A DNA stretch of 14,202 bases from Podila epigama (Eukaryota > Mortierellomycota > Mortierellomycetes > Mortierellales > Mortierellaceae): positions 3,443-17,644 of the forward strand of contig JAAAVE010000376.1 of the NCBI GenBank assembly GCA_015679605.1, given 5' to 3'. The notes beneath the pieces are model-generated. The model searched no databases, was not told where the DNA came from, and was given only the letters and a program-made list of their open reading frames with translations. Position numbers and translations under genes: made by a program. Every line of letters begins with the position of its first letter. Within the stretch, counting starts at the first letter, position 1. This document shows, in pieces, positions 7,850-14,202 of the stretch.

Positions 7850-9725
7850 TTACAACAAAGTCTCGCCCATGGCGCAGCGGACCAAGGAGCATCCGACAGT
7901 GACAGTCTGGAAGACAGCCTGATCATCCTCGAGCGAAGGGTTGACCTCCATCAGATCCATGGAGACAAGGCATCCAGTCTCATGGACAGCCTCGCAAATG
8001 TAGTGACCCTCACGGAAGGTAAGTCCGCCACGGACAGGAGTACCTAAAATAAAAATGGAGTTATCAGATCGAGCGAGAGTGTACGTGAGTGAGTGAGTGA
8101 GTGAGTGAGTGTTTGAAAGATAGAGAGAGAGACAAATGTCAAAAGTCGAGGTCGAGGGCATCCGTCAGTCGCGAAACCATTCAAGGTTCAAAGCCAGACC
8201 GAACGTAAAAAAAAAGGAAAAAAAGAAAAAAAGAAACGGGGGACGCGAGAGAGAGAAGAGACAAAGTGACAGTCAACCCTTGGAAACAGAAAAGTTGAAA
8301 GAAAAAAAATTTTTTTTTCTTTTCTTTTCTTTTGGATGCTTACCAGTGGAAGGAGCAATGGTGGGGTCAAGGGCGTCAACGTCATAGGACAAGTGAATGG
8401 GTCTTGAGCCGTTGGGGGAGACGTGCTCAATGGCCATCTCGACAACCTTGGCAATACCGTACTTGTCAACCTCGTGCATGGAGAAGGCCTTGATGCCATG
8501 CTCGCGCAAAATCTTCTTTTCACCAGCATCCACATCACGGAGACCAATGTAGACGAGGCGGTCGGGGGTGAGGCAGGGCTTGACCCACGAGAACTCCTTG
8601 AGCTGGCCAGCAATACCAAGCAAGAATGAGACGGGGCAGCCGTGAATGTTGCCACTCTCAGTGGACTCGGGAGTGTTGATATCCTATTTAGAATGAATCG
8701 TGAGAAAGAAAACGACGCACAAAAAAATGAAATTAGCTCAACTGAGAGAATTTTTTTTTTTCTTTTTTTTTCTTTTTCCTGCCACGGACATAATGTTGCA
8801 CAATGTTTTTGTCGACCATGCTCCACTTGTTATCAGATGCGCAGACGAATGCATTCCCAACAAAAGAAAGTATTCAAATGGGTGTCTGTGTCCTTCCTTG
8901 CAGACCAAATAAAAAGCTAAATAAACAGTAATTCCCCCAAGCTGTTCTGATAGTCATTCAACAAAACGAATTTTTCCTGCTTGCGTACTCGTGTACTCTT
9001 GATTCACTACTGCCCCCCCATGCAAAAGATGACAATATGCAAAAAAGATGACTCGATCAATAGAGACTTACAGCATGAGCATCAACCCAGATCAAACCAG
9101 CGTCAGGGTGGACGGCCATTGTGCCAGAAACGGTACCCAAGGCAATAGAGTGATCACCACCGAGGGTCAAGGCGAGGGAGCCCTGCTTCAAGTGGCTAGC
9201 AACAGACTCGGCGACAGACTCGGTGACAGAAGAGACATAGCGAGCGTTCAAGAGCTTGCCAACTGGGGGATCAGAGGCAGGCTTCATGAGGCTGTAGTCG
9301 CGGTGGCCATCAAACTTGACATCCCACTCGAGCTCCCTCAACTGGTCAAGAAGACCAAACTCGATGATCTTGAGAGGACCCTGGTCGACACCATCTCTGG
9401 GCTAAATGGTTGTAAGTTGCAGTTGCAGTTGGAAACGTTGACATGGCGTTCAGAAAGGAGTTGAGTTGTAATGTGAGTTGAGAACGAGATAGAGACAGAG
9501 GTAGAGAGAGGTAGGTGGAGTAAAGAAAAAAAAAAGACTCTGTTTAGCTCGGGCGACACTTGAGCGAGATCATTCCATCATTCCTTCATTCGCGCAGACA
9601 GGCAACTCCAAATGGAGAATGTTCTTGACATTGAATGATTGAGTTTTTACCTGACCGCCAGAGAATGGGACACCAACGACACCAACGGACTTTTGCTTGA
9701 GGAACTTGTGCTGGACAGAAGACAT
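7850..9725 (-). CDS. Arginase
   Basis: Arginase hydrolyses L-arginine to L-ornithine and urea, the first step of arginine catabolism as a nitrogen source, and uses a two-manganese centre. Four exons on the minus strand (9725-9651, 9401-9072, 8683-8344, 8043-7850) join to 312 aa, the usual length for the family. The protein opens with VGVVGVPFSGGQPRDGVDQGP, typical of arginases. The metal ligands are all present: H109 in GGDHS, D132/H134/D136 in DAHAD, and D236/D238 in SYDVDALDP. SGNIHG supplies the catalytic-site H149 and MEVNP carries E281. No transit peptide is seen, which fits a cytosolic enzyme, and the C terminus (GETLL) has no peroxisomal SKL signal. The ATG context CACAATG is good. The gene is homologous to yeast CAR1, but I leave the symbol blank since species naming is unknown. 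I saw no GATA-factor core (GATA) in 9726-10200, so nitrogen control through nearby GATA sites is not supported. Confidence 0.96.
8085..8111. repeat. (GTGA)n microsatellite in arginase intron 3
   Basis: About 6.7 uninterrupted GTGA units lie roughly 40-70 nt before the intron's 3' splice site as read on the coding strand, where they read as TCAC repeats. Confidence 0.92.
8298..8322. repeat. A8/T9 near-perfect palindrome in arginase intron 3
   Basis: AAAG followed by eight A, nine T and CTTT forms an inverted repeat about 20 nt inside the 5' splice site on the coding strand. It could fold as a short AT hairpin in the pre-mRNA; a role is not shown. Confidence 0.7.
8684..9071 (-). other. Arginase intron 2 (388 nt, phase 0)
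   Basis: The donor is GCT|GTAAGT and the acceptor is AAATAG|GATATC. The junction falls inside the metal-binding motif DAHA|D, and joining it restores the full ligand set. Confidence 0.92.
9402..9650 (-). other. Arginase intron 1 (249 nt, phase 0)
   Basis: The donor is CAG|GTAAAA and the acceptor is ATTTAG|CCCAGA. Joining gives PFSGGQ-PRDGVDQGP, the conserved N-terminal arginase motif. Confidence 0.92.
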
Positions 9726-9745
9726 TGTGGATGAGTAGAATAGAA

Positions 9746-9787
9746 TGGAGTGGAGTGAATGTAGAAAGTAGAGTGGAGTGGAGTGAA
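9746..9787 (-). repeat. CACTCC direct repeats in the arginase leader
   Basis: A 14-bp unit TTCACTCCACTCCA (coding strand) occurs twice, at 9746-9759 and 9774-9787, exactly 28 bp apart. It lies 21-62 nt before the start codon, so it is probably within the 5' UTR or core promoter. A related 15-bp stretch, GAGTGGAGTGGAGTG, recurs at 10143-10157. Confidence 0.8.
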
Positions 9788-9827
9788 AGAGATGAATGAG
9801 AGAAGAAAAGAAATGCAAAAAAAAAAA

Positions 9828-9842
9828 TATTTTAAATATATT
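9828..9842 (-). promoter_or_regulatory. TATA-like element of arginase
   Basis: The minus strand reads ATATATTTAAAATAT about 103-117 nt before the arginase ATG. The spacing fits a core promoter with a leader of 60-80 nt. No upstream ATG lies between this block and the start codon on the coding strand. Confidence 0.45.
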
Positions 9843-10080
9843 GCTTTGCTTTGAGGTTGTTTTTCTATTTGTCTCTTGTTGCCCGAAACAGGAAAACTTC
9901 CCACCCTTTTTAAGAACTCACGTCGCACCAGTTTGCTACACGGGTATTGTGCAGAAAGTTACTGCAGACAGTGCAAACAGTGCAAAAAGGAAAAAAGAAC
10001 ACAAACAGTACCCTCTTCAACACATACTCAGCCAACACTTTGTTGAGAGCCAACTTTTTTTTTTTTTTTGCCCGTCTTGC

Positions 10081-10141
10081 CTCACTCATTTGTCCCATTT
10101 TTCGTATTTTTTCTGTTTTGACTTTAAGCCAAATGAGTGAG
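10081..10141. repeat. 12-bp perfect inverted repeat with 37-nt loop
   Basis: CTCACTCATTTG at 10081-10092 is exactly mirrored by CAAATGAGTGAG at 10130-10141. The loop is AT-rich. It sits about 356 nt upstream of arginase and 1.07 kb upstream of the kinase. Confidence 0.9.
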
Positions 10142-10864
10142 TGAGTGGAGTGGAGTGGGGTATGTGGATGGAGTTGCCGATTTGACGACAATAAGGTAAT
10201 AACAAGAATGAAAAGTATGATTCATTCATTTTTTTTTGCTTTCTCTGTTTGTGAGAAGGTAGTCCAGTCCAGCCCAAGTCAGCCTAGTTGCAGTCACTTG
10301 GACCTGACATACCTTCATCCAGTCCACAAACAGGGAAAGAAAGGTACTCTTGTCTGGGTACCATATAAAACGACTACTACAGTAGGTAGTCAGAGGCTAG
10401 ACAAAGTGGATGAAAGTTGGAGCGAGACCATCCAACTCTCGATGATGTTATGTTCGAGGAGAACAAGGGGGAAGAGAAAGAGAAAACAGATCCCAGCCCA
10501 TCCTAGGCCTTTGTCCTACTATCCCTTTTAGTTGGGTCATCGTCAAAAGGAAGGTGCCCTCTCTCTTTTGTCCAAGCCAAGACCCCTGCCCTACTATCTC
10601 GTCTGTCCGCCTGTTACTGTTATTGTGAGGACTATTTTATAGCATACACATGATTATCACTCGCACTTTTTGTAGGGTCACCGCCTATCAGCTACCCAAA
10701 CATCCTCTGTCAGCTCTTTATTTTCGATTGCATTCTACAAACAAAAAAGTCAATCACATTAGCAGGACAACAATAACAATAAAAAGAGAGATTCATCAAT
10801 GGATGGATGTCAAATGATGCCTCCAATTCAAAAAGTCAAACTCACTCCAAGCTGAGCACTGAGC

Positions 10865-10887
10865 ACACTTGAGAGTGTCTCAAGTGT
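10865..10887. promoter_or_regulatory. 23-bp perfect dyad upstream of the MAP kinase kinase
   Basis: Arms ACACTTGAGA and TCTCAAGTGT are perfect reverse complements separated by GTG. The dyad lies about 323 nt before the kinase ATG. Each half contains CACTTG/CAAGTG. The compact symmetry suits a dimeric DNA-binding protein, but no factor can be named from sequence alone. Confidence 0.55.
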
Positions 10888-11209
10888 ACTTTCCACTCGC
10901 TGATCAACACAACACTCACGTTCTCGCTTTAGGTGTAATGATGAAAAGGGGTTGTTACACTCAAAAAGAAAAAAGGACTTGCTGTCCCTCATCCATCCAA
11001 TTTTTGCATGTGCATGCATCTCTCCTTACAACACACACTTTCATTCAATTCACTCACATTTGACAACACCACCACCACCACCCTGAGATTCACTCATTAG
11101 TACCTGGAAACCTGGACACCTACTCTTACCTCTTCTTTTCACTCATTTAGTCACTCGCATACAACACAATCACACAAACACACACATTCACAACACCACA
11201 TACACCATC

Positions 11210-13303
11210 ATGTCTCTGGCCAGGTCCCATGCAAGAAAGATGAAGCCTGCGCTTCATGTCCAACTCAACCCAACAACACCAGCATCGACTTCGCCCTCTC
11301 CAGCACCTCTGCTAAACGTAAGTTGAAAGGCCCATGTTCAACGTGGCCAGTCTCGTAGTCTATAAAAGACTATCCAAGAACAAGAGAAAATCCTATCTGA
11401 CAAAGTGTGAATAAAAACAAAATCAACATGTAGTCACGACCATTGATGGACTATCTTGGCCGCAATCCCAGGGATCCCATGCGTGAGAACCAGTACTCTG
11501 TCGCCTCTGCAGCTGATCGGGACGCGCGCTCGATAAGAAGTATCCCAGAAACACCAGGCGGAACGAGGGGACCTGACCCTCTAATGAACTTTACTCTACG
11601 TCCTGAGGACATGGTCGTCGAAAGAAAGTTGGGCGAAGGAAGTGCTGGCACTGTCAGCAAAGTGCGGCATGTTCCCACTGGCTTCATCATGGCGCGAAAG
11701 GTACGTCTTGTAGCTTTTTTGGAGAATGCATTTTTTTTTCTTTCTTTTCCTTCATTTTTGGTTTACAAGGAGACTGGTGCGTAACACCCATACACAGACA
11801 CACAAACACACACACATACACACACACTCTCTCTCTTTCGCCTCCTGTTCCCAATCCAACCCACCTCAGTTCAACCCCCCCACACTCCTTCCACAGACGA
11901 AATGGCAATATTGGACAACAAAATCCAACCCCCTTGCACTTTTTTTTATTGGTTTCAATGTCCAGTGCCCAATGAATGTCCAATAATTTGCAGTCTGCAA
12001 TGAGCAATGATATCAGGCATAATTCTCTGCTAAAAAAATGGCATCAACGATATCTCTTTTTTTCCATGAACAATCTTAGCATGTGCGCTGTGATCCCAAC
12101 CCCGACTTTCAACGACTACTGGAAAGAGAGCTAAAGACACTGGACAAATGTCATTCACCCTGGATTGTTACATTCTACGGAGCATACATGGACGGAGACG
12201 AGCTAGCGATCTGCATGGAGTATTGTGAGGGAGGTAGTATGGAGGCTGTTTATAAGCGAGTGGCAGAGAAGCACTCGAGCATCTCTGAAAGGGTACTGGG
12301 CAAGATTAGCGAGGCTGTTTTGAATGGGCTGGTCTATCTGCACAAGATGCACCACGTCATGCACAGAGGTATGAAGAGGACTATTCAATCAAACAATCTC
12401 GACATATGTGTCGTATGGATAAAGTGTGTGAACACGATATATCAAGAAAAAAAATATATGCTAACACTCTGTTGCCTGTTTTTGCTGTTGTATCTACAGA
12501 TCTAAAGCCATCGAATATTGTGGTGACTATGGAGGGCAACATCAAACTATGTGATTTCGGAGTCAGTGGCGATTTGGTCAATTCTCTGGCCGAGACCTTT
12601 GTTGGTACAAGCTACTATATGGCGGTAAGTTTATAGTCCGCGTTTCGTGAGTGCATGGTTCTCTGCTCTGTTGTGGCGTATGTACTAACTGAATCACGTT
12701 TCTATTTGTGCTCATGCCTTTCATCCGCATTAGCCTGAACGCATTCAGGGTGGTAAATATCCAGTGCAGTCGGACGTATGGTCTCTAGGGCTGACCATGA
12801 TCGAGATTGCGCAACTCAAGAACCCGTTCCCAAACAACTTGGCACCATTTGAACTCTTGCATTATATCGTCAACCAGCCTGTCCCTTCCTTGCCAGAAGA
12901 CGAGCCCTGGTCGGAAAATTTTCGGGATTTTTTGCAACAATGGTAACGCGACCTGTTTTGTTTTTCTCTTTTTGTTTGTTTTGGTTCGTTCTTTGGGACG
13001 GGATGTTGGGGTACGAGAGATAACTGATAGTTGGGATAACAGACAAAGTGCATGGATAATTCGAGAGTTTCTGCTAAACATTTCTTCTGCTTGTTATGTC
13101 TATATAGCATGATCAAGGATTTCATGAGGAGACCAACTCCAGAACAAATTATGATGCATCCTTTCATTGTCGAGTCATCAATACGAACATCGGAAGAAGT
13201 GGATATGCAAGCATGGATCCGCGACGTTTGGGACTATACAACCAAGCCAGAGACGCCTCCCGCTCCAGGACCATCTTTAGTACAGGAAGCAACTCTAGCC
13301 TAA
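11210..13303 (+). CDS. MAP kinase kinase (MEK / Ste7 / Byr1 type)
   Basis: A dual-specificity kinase that phosphorylates the Thr-x-Tyr loop of a MAP kinase. Six exons (11210-11317, 11434-11700, 12080-12368, 12500-12624, 12734-12942, 13108-13303) give 397 aa. Exon 1 encodes a basic-plus-hydrophobic MAPK-docking motif ending in QLNP, as in animal MEKs. The kinase domain starts near residue 98. Visible are the glycine loop LGEGSAGTV (102-110), Lys in MARK (K125), helix-C Glu142, HRD (220-222), DFG (240-242) and the phosphorylation sites S250 and T254 in SLAET, followed by GTSYYMAPE and SDVWSLG. The C-terminal EEVDMQAWI resembles the MEK end. Every catalytic residue is intact. The extended loop of cell-wall Mkk1 and the Pbs2-type activation segment are absent, so the pheromone/filamentation-type branch is favoured; this assignment is inferred. 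The ATG has A at -3, followed by exon 1 joined in phase 0. Confidence 0.95.
11318..11433 (+). other. Kinase intron 1 (116 nt, phase 0)
   Basis: The donor is AAC|GTAAGT and the acceptor is TGTAG|TCACGA. It separates the docking-site exon from the rest of the protein, joining LLN to [17 protein letters not shown] at 11361-11368 lies inside. Confidence 0.82.
11361..11368 (+). promoter_or_regulatory. TATA-box match within kinase intron 1
   Basis: TATAAAAG matches the consensus and lies 78 nt before an in-frame ATG at 11446 (encoding MDYLGRNP). If used, transcription from it would yield a kinase lacking the docking motif. Nothing else confirms promoter activity. Confidence 0.25.
11701..12079 (+). 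other. Kinase intron 2 (379 nt, phase 0)
   Basis: The donor is AAG|GTACGT and the acceptor is TCTTAG|CATGTG. It lies directly after the codon of the ATP-anchoring Lys125. It contains CA- and CT-rich simple sequence (about 11788-11838) and T runs. Confidence 0.9.
11788..11838. repeat. CA-rich then CT-rich microsatellite in kinase intron 2
   Basis: Imperfect ACAC units with single substitutions pass into (CT)5-6 just downstream. It lies wholly in the intron. Confidence 0.8.
12369..12499 (+). other. Kinase intron 3 (131 nt, phase 1)
   Basis: The donor is AGAG|GTATGA and the acceptor is CTACAG|ATCTAAAG. It splits the codon of the catalytic Asp of HRD (G|AT), and joining gives MHRDLKPSN. Confidence 0.93.
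12625..12733 (+). other. Kinase intron 4 (109 nt, phase 0)
   Basis: The donor is GCG|GTAAGT and the acceptor is CATTAG|CCTGAA. It falls within the APE motif (YYMA|PERIQGG). Confidence 0.93.
12943..13107 (+). other. Kinase intron 5 (165 nt, phase 2)
   Basis: The donor is CAATG|GTAACG and the acceptor is TATATAG|CATGATC. Joining restores a Cys codon (TG|C) in FLQQCMIKD, where kinases of this family have Cys. Confidence 0.92.
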
Positions 13304-13314
13304 TCAGCTATATT

Positions 13315-13320
13315 AATAAA
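13315..13320 (+). terminator. Candidate polyadenylation signal AATAAA for the kinase
   Basis: An exact AATAAA starts 12 nt after the TAA stop at 13301-13303. It would give a very short 3' UTR. Later T-rich sequence could also supply 3'-end signals. Confidence 0.4.
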
Positions 13321-14044
13321 TTCAAAACACACGTCCATCATTCTGTCCTGCTGTACTTTATTTATTTATTTCTTTCATTCTTGTTGACCTCTGGAAAGTG
13401 CACAGCCCAAAAGGTGTCAAGCTCAAAACAGAATGCTGAGAATAGAGCAACATGCACGCAAGTCAATTTTTTTTTTCTTTTTGGCGCGAAAAATTTGGCA
13501 TGATCTGGTTTTCACGTTTTTATTTATTTATTTTTTAGACTTTTTTAATTGAAAAACAAGCGCGTCTTGCGTCTTATCCGTATCCTTTAAGCTGGATGAA
13601 CACACATCTATTCTTCCAACGGATGCACTTTTCAAATACCTGTGTTGATGTATTTTTTTTCATTGGGTAGTCACATCGCTTGTTTACCTCAAATTTCAAG
13701 CATGATATTGCTCCATCAAGCATCCTCACTCGAGTCGTTTTTAGTGTGTGAAAAAGTGTGTGTAAGTGAGTGTAAGTGAGTGTGCGTGTGTAAAAAATCA
13801 TCACATCAACTTCCCTCTATAGTTCATGATGTTCTGTGTTAGTACTTTGCAAGAGTAGAGTGAATGGAGGGTAGCATTCCTGGTGTTCATTCATGTCAAA
13901 TTCGCGTCATTGATTTCCTTTGATTTTGTTGTTTATTGAACTGTTTAATTGTTTTTGCCACCAATTTGCGGTTTTTTTTTTTTTTTTTTTTTTTCAAGGT
14001 GTAATTTTTCATTTCTTTCTTCACCTTTCCTTGCTGATTGCAAT

Positions 14045-14148
14045 TTGCACGCATCTTCACTCCTGTACTTTCACTTGCACCTCTTCACTGATATTTGCAC
14101 TATTGCACCCCACACTCGCACTTTTATCCTTGCACCCATATCTTGCAC
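14045..14148 (+). repeat. Cluster of six TTGCAC motifs
   Basis: Exact TTGCAC occurs at 14045, 14075, 14095, 14103, 14130 and 14143, with a one-mismatch TCGCAC at 14116. All copies are on the plus strand and embedded in C/T-rich sequence. The spacing is irregular (8-30 nt), with the last three steps 13-14 nt. Confidence 0.85.
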
Positions 14149-14202
14149 CGACTTTTTTTTTTTTTTTTTCAGGTTCCCTTTTTTTTTTTTTTTTTTTTTT
14201 TT

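Larger units (their letters stand above)
8044..8343 (-). other. Arginase intron 3 (300 nt, phase 1)
   Basis: On the minus strand the donor is ACTG|GTAAGC and the acceptor is TTTTAG|GTACTCC. Splicing rebuilds the Gly codon of PSTGTPVRGG. The intron contains a (GTGA)n array and an A8/T9 palindrome. Confidence 0.92.
9726..11209. other. Divergent upstream region between arginase and the MAP kinase kinase
   Basis: The 1484-nt interval serves both start codons. Near arginase it has a TATA-like AT block (9828-9842) and CACTCC repeats. In the middle it has a T17-type run (about 10055-10069), a 12-bp inverted repeat (10081-10141) and a TATAAAA (10364-10370) with no gene just downstream. Toward the kinase it has a 23-bp perfect dyad (10865-10887), four TCACTC motifs (11050-11156), a (CCA)n stretch near 11068-11081 and a CA-rich leader before the ATG at 11210. 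The open stretch 10145-10531 encodes nothing recognisable. Confidence 0.7.
13304..14202. other. 3' flank of the kinase and right-edge non-coding region
   Basis: No convincing gene is seen in about 900 nt. It holds TTTAT-type repeats (about 13358-13375 and 13519-13533), GTGTAAGTGAGTG repeats (about 13744-13790), T23 at 13972-13994, the TTGCAC cluster (14045-14148), T17 at 14153-14169 and a terminal T24 run from 14179. The last 200 bases are pyrimidine-rich and may be the promoter or leader of a gene beyond the edge. Confidence 0.65.

Noticed and set aside
8085-8111. Regular short repeats as a CRISPR-like array
   Set aside because: Units are contiguous 4-bp microsatellite copies with no spacers, inside a fungal intron.
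8188-8826. 212-codon minus-strand frame over arginase exon 3
   Set aside because: It is an alternate frame of the arginase exon and its flanking introns; the arginase frame is certain from its metal ligands.
10145-10531. 128-codon plus-strand frame in the divergent spacer
   Set aside because: No recognisable domain, biased composition and no conserved-looking segment; I cannot tell it from chance.
5320-13303. Functional gene cluster linking surface protein, arginase and kinase
   Set aside because: The genes are common housekeeping or signalling types in mixed orientation with large spacers; adjacency alone does not support a shared pathway.
13574-13804. 76-codon minus-strand frame after the kinase
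   Set aside because: Part of it has ordinary composition but the start is GTGTGT-repeat derived and nothing is recognisable; it could only be revived by transcripts or conservation.
1-14202. tRNA, rRNA, transposon or viral insertion
   Set aside because: Reading both strands I saw no cloverleaf, terminal repeat pair, transposase, reverse transcriptase or viral-like protein; a tRNAscan/RepeatMasker run would settle it.

Overview
The window looks like a stretch of a nuclear chromosome from an early-diverging filamentous fungus, most likely a Mucoromycota/Mortierella-type species. Genes are intron-containing with GT-AG introns of about 109-388 nt. Spacers are full of homopolymer and simple-sequence tracts, and all recognisable proteins are eukaryotic, with fungal relatives. 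The lineage is inferred from gene style and protein resemblance only. No rRNA, tRNA, mobile element or CRISPR array is visible.

Layout. (1) Bases 2-4537, plus strand: a large TBC-domain Rab GTPase-activating protein of the TBC1D10/EPI64 type in two exons, with a disordered N-terminal half of about 960 residues. Its frame is still open at the left edge, so the true start may lie outside. (2) 4538-5319: convergent spacer with C18, (TC)20 and a 10-bp tandem repeat. (3) 6875-5320, minus strand: a three-exon gene for a single-pass surface protein with a signal peptide, Cys-rich ectodomain, Ser/Thr/Gly stalk, membrane helix and an Asn/Ala/Tyr repeat tail. (4) 6876-7849: spacer with a TATA-like box for gene 3. 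(5) 9725-7850, minus strand: a complete four-exon arginase of 312 aa with every metal ligand present. (6) 9726-11209: shared upstream region of the divergent arginase and kinase genes, holding two clear inverted repeats and CACTC-rich tracts. (7) 11210-13303, plus strand: a complete six-exon MAP kinase kinase (MEK/Ste7/Byr1 type, 397 aa) with a MAPK-docking motif in its own first exon. (8) 13304-14202: 3' flank ending in a cluster of TTGCAC motifs and long T tracts.

The four genes are a vesicle-traffic regulator, a cell-surface protein, a nitrogen-catabolic enzyme and a signalling kinase. They do not form an obvious pathway or cluster, and I see no evidence of a novel multi-gene system. The points most worth following are the heptad-to-hendecad repeat tail of the surface protein, the 23-bp perfect dyad upstream of the kinase, a TATA-like element inside kinase intron 1 that could give an isoform without the docking site, and the TTGCAC cluster at the right edge.
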